This document shows positions 53,025-64,000 of a DNA stretch of 64,000 nt, in pieces (the first letter of the stretch is position 1; every line of letters starts with the position of its first letter). The position numbers were made by a program, and so were the translations under genes. Under the pieces are notes generated by a model, which searched no databases, was not told the origin of the DNA, and saw only the letters and a list, made by a program, of their open reading frames with translations. This DNA is from Halichondria panicea (taxonomy: Eukaryota > Porifera > Demospongiae > Suberitida > Halichondriidae): contig NC_087382.1 of the NCBI RefSeq assembly GCF_963675165.1, positions 4,813,963-4,877,962 on the forward strand, written 5' to 3'.

Positions 53025-56000
53025 ATGTGTGTGCTAGCCACCACACTGTAGTAACATGTACCTGTCCACATACAATGTACATTGTATATTCATACATGCA
53101 TACACCATATTAGCCACGAACATTCTTAGTAAAACTTTCCCACAATACAGGCCACAATAAAGAAGCCCCTAAGGCCATATACATTAGGTACCCATGATAT
53201 TCACATATTCACTGTCCAGTAATATTATAGTTCCAATTGGCCACTGCCGCCACAACACCACTTGTACCCAAACACAATGTGTGGGGGGGGGGTAATAAAA
53301 TACTTACTTGTCCCAGCACTTTCATCTTCGAAAAATCACTTTTCCTGCATATAGTTTTAACAAATAGAAATGCCATGTACCCAACAAGGTACCTTCCTAA
53401 CTGTATTAAGGAACCTTCTTAGGAAAGTATTAAAAAAGGGAGAAAGCTAGTATCAGGAGTGTCATGCACTCCTGCTAGTATCAGTAGTGAAATATAACAG
53501 GCAAACACGCAAAGTTAGTCTGGCTGTGGTTGGAATCACAATTTTAAGCCAAGTATAAATTATGAACAACAGTGACATGCAGTTTATGTATTTAGTGGTC
53601 TATTATTGTACATGCTCTAATTGTCACCTTATCTCTTTCCTCAATTCATTTTCAGCGTCCTTGTTAGAAGATGGCGTGATCTTGGCTCGGAAACACCTCC
53701 CACCACCAACACTCTCACCGTCCCTCGATAACTGCGCCGCCTCCAGTCGCTTAGCAACCGCTCGGAGGTCAAAAGATACAGACTGTGTCAATGGTGGTTC
53801 GTATTGAGGTGACTTTAAATTATGTGGAGTGATAGTTTTAGCTTTGGATTTGGCAGCAGAATTCCTATTAATTATATTCGTGGGAGGAACTGTTGTACCG
53901 GATGAAGTGATTAGATTGAAACTGATAGCGTTTGTTTCAGCTCCTACTGTTTCCTTAACATTACAAGAGTTAATCATAATATTATCTTCGTGGCTTGATC
54001 CAACATTAGAAATGGGCTCCACCAAATCATCCACTACTGTAACAGGTGTGTCTATTCTCAAACTGTCAGTTTCAGTTTCGTGAACATCATTAATTCCAGC
54101 GGAGCCACTACTCAAAGTGGATATTTCGGAGGGACTTTTTGTTGAATCGGTAATCACATACTCGGTGTCCATAGCAACTGCTGGGTCACGTGTTTCCATC
54201 TCTTCTACAAAGATATGTGTTGATAAGATGGGGGACTCCCGGTCACTTAGTGATGAGTTAAGGTCGGGGGTTGGTCGGGTCACACCATAGTCAGATAGTT
54301 TGGCCTCTGAATAATTATAAGGGAAAATAAGACAATGCGTGGTGAAAACAAACTGATTTACAACGGATGTACAATACAGAGGAATGTAAGTCATATGACT
54401 GTGTACTATAATTATAATGATAGGTAATTTTGGGACAATCACTTTCAGCCAATTTGCAAGGTAGTAATTAGCTGCGCTAACGTTTTGATTGTGGTTGACT
54501 GGCTGTGTTATCAGCTCCATGGAGGAATCTACAGGGAAAAGACCAAATAAGTACATTTGAGAAGAGTAATTCAGTTGTCTGTAAATCAGACAAAAGAAAC
54601 ATCAGTCATGCATGCAGGATAATTAGAAGCTGCTGTAGCTGCATGTAGGAAATTGATATAGGAGTCATACTGCAAGAGTTTTACTTTATTATGGGTATTA
54701 TGGGGGAATGGGACACGTGGGACACAGGCTTTAAAAGTACTGAGCCTTTAAAGGCCAATTAATATTCACTACATACAATATTGCAATTGAGGCTATGTCA
54801 CAGTTCAAGAAGTTGGGCCAGTCCTGCAGTTGTACGAGCTTTCATTAACGTAGCATGAGCCATAAACTGTTGTCGTGCAGGAGTTCATGCAGTCATAATA
54901 AACTCATGAGCAGCTAGTGTACCGTTTGAGTGATCCTCGAGTAGAGGGTGTGTCCTTTGCCGATGATACTGCTGAGTCAGCAGTGTGGGCTGGGCTAGGG
55001 GTGTGGTCACTGGTGTCGTACACGCCTTGCATTGGCTCAAACAACTTCTTCAGTGTTACCTACACATTTTACGTCATATATTATTTACAGACTTGATTTT
55101 TATTGTGCCTTTCGTCATTACAAACAATATTCACAGCCTTAAGTACAACAGTTGATCCTCCTGTAATTGTAGTCATATTTGTGTGTGTATGTGACAAGTC
55201 ACATGTACAAATTGGCATACCCCTATTGTACAGAGAACTAATTGCAGTATTGTAAATAGCCCATACAGCAATTTCATTCAATTCTCTATTGTTATAACTG
55301 ACAACATGCTTGGCATAACTAAATGTCACGAGTTATTGCATGCATACCAAGTACATGTATGTAATATACTCACTTTAATCAACAGCAGGAGAGCCTTCTC
55401 TTGATGCAGCATCACCTTACGCTTGTCAGGGGTCACGTTGACATCAACATGCTCTGTGGATGAAGTTGAAACAAAAAATACAAACACATAATTATATAGT
55501 GTGAAGCAAAAAAGCAATGTTGTATGGATGTTTGGTAAAGATCATTAGCAGTAAAAGTAATTAATGCTATGTAATAATTGGTAAAGGGTCATTATAAAAA
55601 AAAGTTAAAAATAATTTGATACACACACAACTTTGAAGAACATGTACCTCGATCCTCATTTTGTGTGCAAGCAATGATGATCAACGATCAACACAAGCAC
55701 AAGAGTATGGAGCATGCGTATGAATGCACTAGCTAGCTCTCACCTCTAGGTGTGGCGATGCAGAGCACTATGAACGGGTACTGGTGTCTGTTGTAACAGT
55801 GGTACACCTCGTTCACCAGCTTGCTCAACTGAAGGGGGGGGGGGGCAAAGATTTTTAGATTGATGCAGACAACTTCAGTATAATTTTGAGCTGAGTCTTC
55901 TGCAAAGAAGCTGTTCTTTTAATTGTTTAACGATAGAGTACTAGCTTACCAATGCATGAGACTCTATATTAGCCTCCTTATAGATCATTACCTTGGAGTA

Positions 56001-59000
56001 ATCGCAGGGTCGGTTATTGAAGAAGAAAAACTGTCGATCTGTAGATCCACGTCCGTAGCCATGGTTACAACGAGACACATATCCACTGAGTCTGCAGACA
56101 AAATATATTAGCACTGAAGTGAAGACAAGTGTAATGATCATACCCATCAAACAATAATATAGTTCAGAAATTTGTGAACTAGAGAACATACAAACTGTAA
56201 ACTGGACAATTGGTTTTTTGTGCATTTAGAATTATAGACTACACAGATGTAATGCTTTAATTGCAGTTTTTCTCACTTGAATAGGTTAGTGTTCTCAATG
56301 GACTGAGCAGACTCTCCTTCTGCTGCTAGTACATCGTCATGTGAGCATGGGACAATCTCTACCAGCTGAGAGAACTGATACAGTGTGTGGGCGGAGGGAT
56401 GCACACAGTACTATAATTATGTGTACCGTACGTATTACTATTGTAACAATGTTTTGCGAGCGAAAAACCTTTGCAAAGGAGCCAAATCAGCAGAAATTTT
56501 TAAACTGTTATAAGATCGTGATGTCACACAAGTACCGGTATAATTTATGTGTTTGCTCTTTTATTTTTGCAAAGCCTTTAGCACAAGTTTGCATATGTTT
56601 GATGCTCGGAAACATTGTTAAGTATAGTAATCTGTAGAGTTTTAGTACACGTCAATATAAAGCAGAACTCAGTAAATCTTATAATTATAGCAATTAATAC
56701 CTGTTTGGCTCCGAATACGTCAGTGATGTTGTCTTTGAGGTTAGGATTACCACTGGTAGAGAGGACCACCTGCTTGCCACTGAGGTGCCAGAAGTAAGAT
56801 TTATAAACAAAAGTAGAACCTTTGTATATAATTATAGATACTATATTTTCATCAGTCTCTCACTATAAAAATATAATATGATTGTACGTAACCTGCTAAA
56901 ATGTGATCTTGTACATGTATAGGGACACTGCGTGGATGACTGCATGTGCTATTATAGTTATAGTAACGCTATGGTTACGTAACAGATGTACTGTGTACAC
57001 TAGGTTTGACTTGTAACTATAGCAGCACAAACAAACTGATCACCCTTTCTTGGTGAGGTTGTGGCATGTGATCTTCACTCCTGTGCTCACTACACAATAG
57101 CCCTGGAGCAACTGAACCATCTTCACAAAATCCTGTAGAAGATTGAATCTTATATTAGGCTACAGTATCAAGAAACAAACAGTTCAAGTACTCCTAAATG
57201 TGGACTGCCTGAAATATGAACATGCGCCTCTTGTACGAGTATGTTTTCCCAAGTCAATAAGAAGTGCAGCACATGCATATCCAGTTATGTAGAAGAAATC
57301 TGAACAATTATTAACGATATAATTTATGTAAACAAATATTCAATGGAATCTAAACACACACCGTAAAGATTCAACAAACAGAACAGAAACAACTTTATAT
57401 GGAAGCTAGCGCTGACTACATGTACAGTGTACGTGCATGTGTATACACTGTATGTACAGCTCGTGCATGTATGTGCAGGCTCACCTTCTTGATATTCCTG
57501 ATGAACTCTTTTCTACGCACTGGGAGAGAATGGAACAGGTTCTTCAGAGAGACAGTTGTACCAGCCTGTACAAATGAGAGGGAGGGAATCTTATCTGGAC
57601 CTTGACCATCACAGATCTATAAAACACACTTAGCAAATTTTTAATTAAGCATTTCAAAGCTTTTTGGAAGTTGTTGCATTAAGCTCTGTAGTCAATGTGT
57701 ATGGTCATTCAAAGGTTGCTATGGAACCACACCTCACTCAGAAAATAGATTCAGTCTCAATGATGCCAATGACAGTTTAGCTATAACATAAACTGCACCT
57801 GTCTTGCACAAGGTGTTTTTGACTTGATCTGCCCATGATTGTCATACTCCAACTTTGTGCCCACTTTAGCTGTCACATGACATGTAGTGATGCTCAAATC
57901 ACTGCAGGAAAATAACAATAAGAAACTATTTGCACAATTAAACGATTTCAACTTAACAAGGGTAGTATTGCACAAGCACGAATATTGCAAAAGGGAAGTT
58001 GGGGGGGGGGGGAGCCAGATGCCTTCTAGGAGGGTCTAGAAGCATGTCCCCCAGAACATTTCACTGTTTGAGACGGCATTTAATTTTTTTTTTTTTTAAT
58101 GGGATAATTTCATGGGTCCACAGTTTTGCATAGTGTTACATGCTGCCTCGGGCGCTCCGTTGTTACATTTTTGTGAACCAAAACAATTTTAATCTCTTTT
58201 AATCTCACCATGGAGAACACCCTAGCCCACTGAGAGCCTGACATTGCAATAAATACAAAGGAAGCTTGTACAGAGCTTGTACAAGGCTTGTACCTAAACG
58301 AGCTATATAAAGCTTGTACAATATGCTTGTAACTGAGCGAGCTAAAACTTGTACAAGGCTTGTACATAAACAATTAAGTTAAAAGCTTGGTTGAAACTGA
58401 GAGTAAACTAAAGGCTCGCAATTGCAGCTTGAACAATGCTTATAATTATAGTAAAACTGAATGTGGTTTTTACAAGCCCGCTTACATGTAGCTCGTATAT
58501 GTACAAACAGGTGTCTGTAGATAAACACACAACAATGTTGGATACCTCAGTGCACAGAGGGAGCTCAGTGCTTCCCCCCGGAATCCAAATGTTGCAACGC
58601 CCATTTCCAGGTCGGAGAAATCGGAGATCTTTGACGTGTGGTGTTTTAGAGCGAGAGCCTGGAAATTGTCATCTGTGACTCCACCTCCATTATCAATCAC
58701 CTCCACCAGCTCAGAGCCATGCTCCTTTAGCCGAACCTCTGTAGGGAAAGGTACGAAATAAATCACTACTTGGACAAGAACATTACCATTCGTACGTGTA
58801 CGTTGGCTCGTGAAGGTAATCTATAATTTTAGTGGCACCTTATTGAATGCTTTACCAACTAGTGTGTATGCATACCCAAAGCACGATATTTACACAGTGG
58901 TGATGCATGATGCATAATTACGTGACATTATAATAATTATAGTAAACACAGGTTGATACAAAAGGATGAACGAAAAATTTATTCAACGTTTAGCAAATTA

Positions 59001-59138
59001 TTTCATAATACCTATGGTTGTTGCTCCAGCATCCAAACTGTTTTCCACTAGTTCTTTAACTGCCACTGCGAGACTGAGCACCACTTGCCCAGAGCATATC
59101 CTATGCACAGTCCCTCTGTCAATAGCTCTCACAGACAT
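51166..59138 (-). CDS. PMS2: DNA mismatch repair endonuclease PMS2 (MutL-alpha subunit)
   Basis: Twenty-three exons, 829 codons plus stop (human is 862): 59012-59138, 58546-58738, 57799-57901, 57485-57565, 57044-57132, 56701-56779, 56277-56365, 55992-56091, 55744-55828, 55374-55453, 54923-55059, 54482-54528, 53628-54306, 53308-53344, 52829-52885, 52580-52653, 52144-52244, 52006-52077, 51902-51948, 51607-51662, 51494-51542, 51397-51432, 51166-51237. All phases fit. The GHKL ATPase is complete ([26 protein letters not shown]), as is the transducer end (NVTPDKR). The middle is a poorly conserved linker in the large exon 13. The C-terminal endonuclease carries [12 protein letters not shown] and the zinc-site motifs SRACR and CPHGRPT. 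The product pairs with MLH1 and nicks DNA in mismatch repair. The start at 59138 ([20 protein letters not shown]) aligns with other PMS2 proteins just before the first ATPase helix; a two-part upstream open frame (ATGGTATATAAATG) overlaps it. Confidence 0.97.
52931..53023. repeat. GT microsatellite in PMS2 intron 14
   Basis: A (GT)n tract with a few interruptions (GGTGTGGTGTGTGG) lies between exons 14 and 15 of PMS2. Open frames through it are artefacts. Confidence 0.95.
58255..58372. repeat. GCTTGTAC minisatellite in PMS2 intron 2
   Basis: The word GCTTGTAC(A) recurs about seven times within units that alternate AGAGCTTGTACAAGGCTTGTAC and AAACGAGCTATATAAAGC. No coding sense; it lies between exons 2 and 3. 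Confidence 0.8.
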
Positions 59139-59523
59139 TTATATACCATTTCACTGCTGCTTTCTCCTTGGCCTTCACATGGCCAGAGGTAAAGGTTTTT
59201 ACTCTAAAAAGTGTATTTTGATGTCATTCTAATCATCATCATCTCTTGCACGCAACAATGAATTTGCTAAGGCTTTGTTATGTCATGGGGAGGTGCTCGT
59301 GTTGCAAATTAGCTTAGTCAGCGGAGGAGTGAAAATAGAGACAGAGTCGAGTGAGTTCGAGTACGTGTAGTCAGTCAGCAAATTCATGGAGTTCTCGGAG
59401 TTCTCAAGATAGTTACGCATTAATTTTTTTACTACATTATTTATTCAGTCTCTCTAGCTAGAATAGTTACATCTATTTATTTATTCTAAGCAAGACCCTG
59501 TCGTCAAGGCCTGGCAGCTAGCT
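59139..59523. promoter_or_regulatory. shared 385-bp intergenic region between PMS2 and SLC4 (putative bidirectional promoter)
   Basis: The start codons of PMS2 (minus) and the SLC4 gene (plus) face away from each other across 385 bp, so both core promoters must lie here or in unseen upstream exons. ATGAATTTGCT near 59258 is mirrored by AGCAAATTCAT near 59377. No clear TATA box is placed correctly for either gene. Confidence 0.5.
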
Positions 59524-62500
59524 ATGGATGAGCACCTGTTTAGGTCCTCAGTGGTGGAAGACCAAGAGGCCCAGTCCATACCACAGTCACGACGGCTGGA
59601 CCCAGTCTTGTGCACTGACAAGACTATTCCTGAATTCGATGAACAAGATTATACGAGTGAGTGACGTACTCCCAGTGTGTGCGTGTGCGTGTGTGCGTGC
59701 GTCCGTGCGTGCGTGGGAGAGGTGTGACAAGCACTGCATGTTTATTAACTAGCTATGAATCTCACTGTAAGGCTCCGTCAATATTATGTCCTGTTAATGT
59801 TGACAACGTTAGTTTCCAAGGTACAGTAAAATTCATGCCCCCAATAATTATAATAAAGCAAAGGTATGGTGGGTATGGTGGCATTCTTATGCTAATGTTT
59901 GCCCTCTAGTGAATCCAGCTCAATGCATGTAATAACCTCACCACCATCACACCATTGTCACCCATATCCTCTTGTACTTCCTAGTACAGTGGTGGTCATG
60001 ACTACCTCCTACCTGGTGGTGTTACCCAGCACATTATTGAGGTATAGTTGACCTTTAGTGGTCTCTTTACTTGTCTCTAATGCACACTGTTAAATGTTAA
60101 CTACATTCCACTTTTAACTACAACTGTTCGTAGATTCATCTCCATTAATTTTAGTGCAAATACAAGTTGACAAGTATGTATATGCACGCAGTGAAACCTG
60201 TGCTATAGCGGGTCACCCTTGGCCAGACTAACAGTGACTAATAGAAGAGGTGGCCTGCTAACACAAATTGAAACACACACTAAAACAGGACTTGTGTGAC
60301 CACAATAGACACGTTCACACGGACCACTGTATGAGCTAAGGCTTTGGCTTTGTGACAATTATTGTTCCCAGTTGTTTCATGGATATTTTGGGCTATGAGC
60401 CAGCCAAAATAATAAAAGTAGGAAGTTAGCTGAGAGTGGCGGTTAGTGATGTCTCTTTGCTGTGGTGAAAAATGTAGTTATAGAATTCTTATGGAACAGT
60501 TTCTGGTGTGCATCTGTTGATCGCTTCACACTTAACCTTTAACCTCTTTCACTTCATAGCATAATCATACACCCAACTAAGTCACCATCTAAACTAAAGT
60601 ACAGTTTACAAAGGTTGGTTGTCTCATCTGTACAAACCACAACTTTACAGATATTGTGATCACCATTATGGATAACAGAGTATATTCTCCATTATCAATG
60701 GTGTCATGCAGCTGCTTATCACCTTAGCTATAATTAACAGCATGCTATCTATTCTCAGTAGAAAACTTCCCACACACCTATACCTGTTTAGTCTCCCTAT
60801 AGTCTAAAGGGCCCAGAGCTGCCCTCCCACTAGACTGATCATTATATTGATTTGATGACAGACTGAGTTGAGTTGTGAATACAGGCAATATCGTATAAGG
60901 ACAAGTAATACTGCAGTACATGCAGGCTAAGTACCTCAACACACTGTGTAGCAATGTGCAAGTATCTATAACAGTACATGCATGATAGGAGTTCATTATT
61001 TGATGATTGACTAATTGCTCAATTGCTCAGTTTCAGTTTCTAATATCCAATATTCATCTCTCACTCATATGACCGCGTGTGTAGTGGCTGTGAATACAAG
61101 TACATGTAGGCAGTAAGGACTGTTGTGTGTGCATCCTCTGCTCAGTGTATGAATAGCACTATAGTCTAGAGTCTGTTGCTATTAAACTCGTGGTCTCATA
61201 TCCTTTCTAACTGTACCCTCCAGTATACAAGTACATGTAGCTGCTCTCTGAGAAGGGTTGGGGGTGTACTTGTAACTGATGGGCTACCAGTAAGTGGCTG
61301 GCCTGTGTTTTCTGTATGGGGGTGTATTGAGTGCAATGGAGCTTATAATACGGACACATTTGTGGAATTAGGTTTTTGTGTGAAGTGGCCTTTGTTTTGA
61401 GAGGTTGTTTTGTACACCAACTCTTATTTGGGACGTGAGTGCCTGGCCTTTCTATCATAGTTGACTGTTCTTTCTGCACTACCTACACATGTACTTCCTG
61501 CAACCTTGTGTGGCTCTATGGTCAAGAGTAGTACTTCATCTGGCTTCATATTTTACATGTTGAGGAAGTCCTTGAAGGAATAGCCTGGGGAAGTGGGGAA
61601 GTGCATCATGTGTGAACATTTCTGCCTACAAAGTGGTAATAAATGTGTGCAGTCTATATGTACTATACTTCAGCTACTGTATGAGTGCAACACTATGAGG
61701 AAATGCCCTGTTTCTAAGGTGCCCTTGTACCAGTATTCATGTATGCATTATTCTGATGTTCTTGACAGTGTTCTTAGAGGTGGGTGCTTCCCAGTACTAC
61801 GTAAACTGATATTTCCTTAGAGCTATCCCATGAGCGTGTGTGGAATGTGCTTATGGGCTGATAGCTGAATACCTTAATTAGCAGCGAGTTTTACTCTTGA
61901 TTTTAGATTTTATTGTGGATATGAAATAGTCATATTTATGCGTATAGAGACTACTGCTCACTGTAAGTGTTGTGAAACCTGTCCTCTCTTATGACAGGTT
62001 ATAGGGCTGGCTACCAGTAGAAAGCCACCTGCTAGCTAACACATCATACTCCATTAAAGCCTATTGTGTATCATTTTATAACCTAGTTGGCTGTATTGTA
62101 GAGAGTGACCTGCTTATTGGGTGACTACAATGGTCAGGTTTCACACAAGCTACCCCAGACTGTCATAGGAGCAGCTGTTCCATGACATTCAAGCATTCCT
62201 GTGAGGGTGTAGTTAGACCTCTGCTGTGTCTAGGGTATTAATGTGCCAAGGAGCATCTAAGTGAGACATTCCTGGCTTTTCTTGTCAATTAGTTACAGTT
62301 CTAGCATTGCCTTCCTGACTAATTTATAGGAATTACTTACTTAGGTATATTTGCGAAGATTCATAAGTTGTCTGAAGCCTGAACATCATAACATTGTGCT
62401 CTGAATAATTATATCCATACATGTACTTATTTGTGAGCTTGACCAGTGGACTACATATGTGCACATTGTACCTAATAAGAGCTGCACTTGAGTCACTGTT

Positions 62501-64000
62501 AGTGTAGCAGAATATTTGATTGTAGTCTGGATTCAATCTCTAGCCTAATAACGAACTTTGCAAAAATATAATCACAGAACCTAAACTAGTACTAGTAATT
62601 ACACACGATCCTTGCCAGAACGCAATAGTTAGATCGCAAAGGGTCAATTTTTCTGCTGATTTGGCTCATTTGCAATGGTTTTTCACCAGCAAAATATTCT
62701 AGTAATACGGTATACTCATTACACTACATTGTAACTGTGCAATAGTATTAATCATATCCTCTCCTTCTTTTCTACCATTAGGTCACAGGAACGTGTACGT
62801 GACTGTTCATGTTCCGAGGAACAAGCACAAACACCACAAGAACCGCAGAAGGCACAATCGTAATGGTTCTCACGGTCACCATGTCGACCGTAGCCATAGC
62901 AATACCGATCATACCGACTATGACAGTACCGTGCAAGGTTCCCACGGCGATCCGCAAAGTTCCCTTGGCAACACGCCGAGTTACCGTGGAGATGTAAGAG
63001 ACGGCGAGGAACATCCTCTATACTCCCCACAAGAATCAGTTGGCTTTGAGACACACAAGCCACTCCACGGGACAGTCAGCGATGTGACTCATAACTCCAC
63101 TAGTAGGAGCAGTATTAATGGACGTCCACGTTATCACAAGTCTAATAGTGTGCCCCAGAGAACTGCTGACCTCACCATTCCTAAGATCGTGAGAGGTGAG
63201 GGTGACTACATGTATAACAGTACGTATGTGTGTGTCCCGAACTGTACTTAGTTGTTGTTTTTTAAGCCTGTAAAGAACGCTTGTAGCAGCGGACATGTAC
63301 ATACATATACTTCATTACTTGCTACTATAATACTGGGCCTCACTTAGAGCCAAGGCAATTAAGTACACGTAAAGGGAACAGGAGCTTTATATTGACCACT
63401 ATTGTATTATAATTATCGTGTGATCTTGCGTGACAAATACTTATATGGTTTGGATGTCGCTCAGTTAGATACTGTTTTTGCTTGTTGAATCTCTTTGATA
63501 ACAAAGGTTTCAGTTCATACCTTTGCATGAGTAATGCAGTCATGTTGTAAATAGCTTAATTATACACTTTACAATTTAACCCCTTTAGATCCAACAACTC
63601 CGTGTGACCCGTGTGACCGTGTCAAGTTCATCCTGGGAGCAGCTGATGATGTAGACACCACTGGCTGCCATGACCCCACTGTACACACTGTGTTCACTGA
63701 GCTGGAGGAGCTCAAGTATGATGAACATGACCATGGAAAGTAAGTATACCATATACCATAATAAAATTTGGACAGTTACGTATTGTAGAACTTAAGGGAG
63801 AAGGTGTAAATGCTTGTGCACTGTAGAAGACCTGAAACACACTCACAATTCAGTGACACTACCTATAACTGTCTGTAGTGGCTTGCTAACACAATGATTG
63901 AAATACATGCTCAGTGGAGACGTTGGACCTATTAACCTGGTTGTATTACAGAGGGTGACCTGCTTATACGGTTTCATCTTACACTTGAATCCCCATTGAA
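59524..64000 (+). CDS. SLC4-family bicarbonate transporter, N-terminal exons (runs off the window)
   Basis: Exon 1 (59524-59656) encodes MDEHLFRSSVVEDQ...EFDEQDYT. Exon 2 (62782-63195) encodes SHRNVYVTVHVPRNKHKHHK, a His/Arg-rich stretch and a Ser-rich tail. Exon 3 (63589-63739) encodes CDRVKFILGAADDVD...HTVFTELEEL. Exon 2 begins with the IYVGVHVP-like motif followed by basic residues, and exon 3 carries the VQFILG..EDD...LFTEMDEL motif; both mark the cytoplasmic N-terminal domain of sodium-coupled bicarbonate transporters (NBC/NDCBE branch of SLC4). Splice phases are 1-1-0 to the end of exon 3, a good GT follows at 63740, and the membrane domain lies beyond the window. It would act at the plasma membrane in pH control. 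Which SLC4 member it is cannot be told from this part. Confidence 0.9.
60190..60320. repeat. dispersed GTGAAACCTG repeat, partial copy
   Basis: GTGAAACCTGTGCTATAGCGGG.CACC...GGTGGCCTGCTAACAC matches the family seen at 61975-62145 and 63870-63990. It lies in intron 1 of the SLC4 gene. Confidence 0.6.
61975..62145. repeat. dispersed repeat with GTGAAACCTG inverted ends
   Basis: It starts GTGAAACCTGTCC and ends GTCAGGTTTCAC, a 10-bp inverted repeat. Inside are TTATAACCTAGTTGGCTGTA and AGAGTGACCTGCTTATTGGG, words that recur near 63940-63970 and 37290. It is non-coding and lies in intron 1 of the SLC4 gene. Confidence 0.65.

Overview
The window reads as nuclear DNA of an early-branching animal, most likely a demosponge. 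The evidence is an AT-rich base composition with very frequent TAATTAT words, short GT-AG introns, a DEATH-NACHT-LRR (NLR) gene of the type that is expanded in sponges, an animal-style SLC4 transporter, and many small inverted-repeat elements. I cannot name the species from sequence alone.

Layout. (1) 0.2-5.2 kb, plus strand: an NLR-like gene (proline/serine-rich leader, two DEATH-like domains, NACHT, leucine-rich repeats), broken by several frameshifts and one in-frame stop. (2) 5.3-28.5 kb, minus strand: two related genes, here called A2 (5290-11432) and A1 (13018-28531). (3) 30.0-51.0 kb, minus strand: their duplicates B2 (30033-38584) and B1 (40072-50983). These four 'unit' genes have long charged/disordered exons, several private arrays of duplicated exons, and a five-exon C-terminal module I do not recognise. 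B1 alone begins with a putative N-myristoylation site, a PPPY motif and a protein kinase domain of the non-RD type. (4) 51166-59138, minus strand: a complete 23-exon PMS2 (MutL-alpha) mismatch-repair gene, about 829 codons, with every splice phase consistent. (5) 59524 to the right edge, plus strand: the N-terminal exons of an SLC4 bicarbonate transporter, head to head with PMS2.

The most striking observation concerns PMS2 and its neighbours. The core of the tandemly repeated exon in B1 (five copies plus one fused copy, 44.1-46.7 kb) is clearly homologous to exon 18 of the adjacent, intact PMS2 gene, read through what is a splice donor in PMS2. A relic of PMS2 exon 17 also lies just upstream of A2. 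The unit-gene family therefore seems to have expanded next to PMS2, carrying and amplifying pieces of its 3' end.

The repeat landscape is rich. It includes TA-flanked fold-back MITEs and a TAGCCTCG-ended family with 9-bp target duplications, one copy of which carries a decayed RecQ-like helicase. A three-copy element with an internal CA tract also occurs; one copy has ballooned to 2.6 kb through CA expansion and nested insertions.

Exon coordinates were worked out by hand from reading frame, splice dinucleotides and phase. PMS2, SLC4, and the kinase and repeat-array parts of B1 are firm. The 5' end of A1 and some short exons of A1, A2 and B2 are not.
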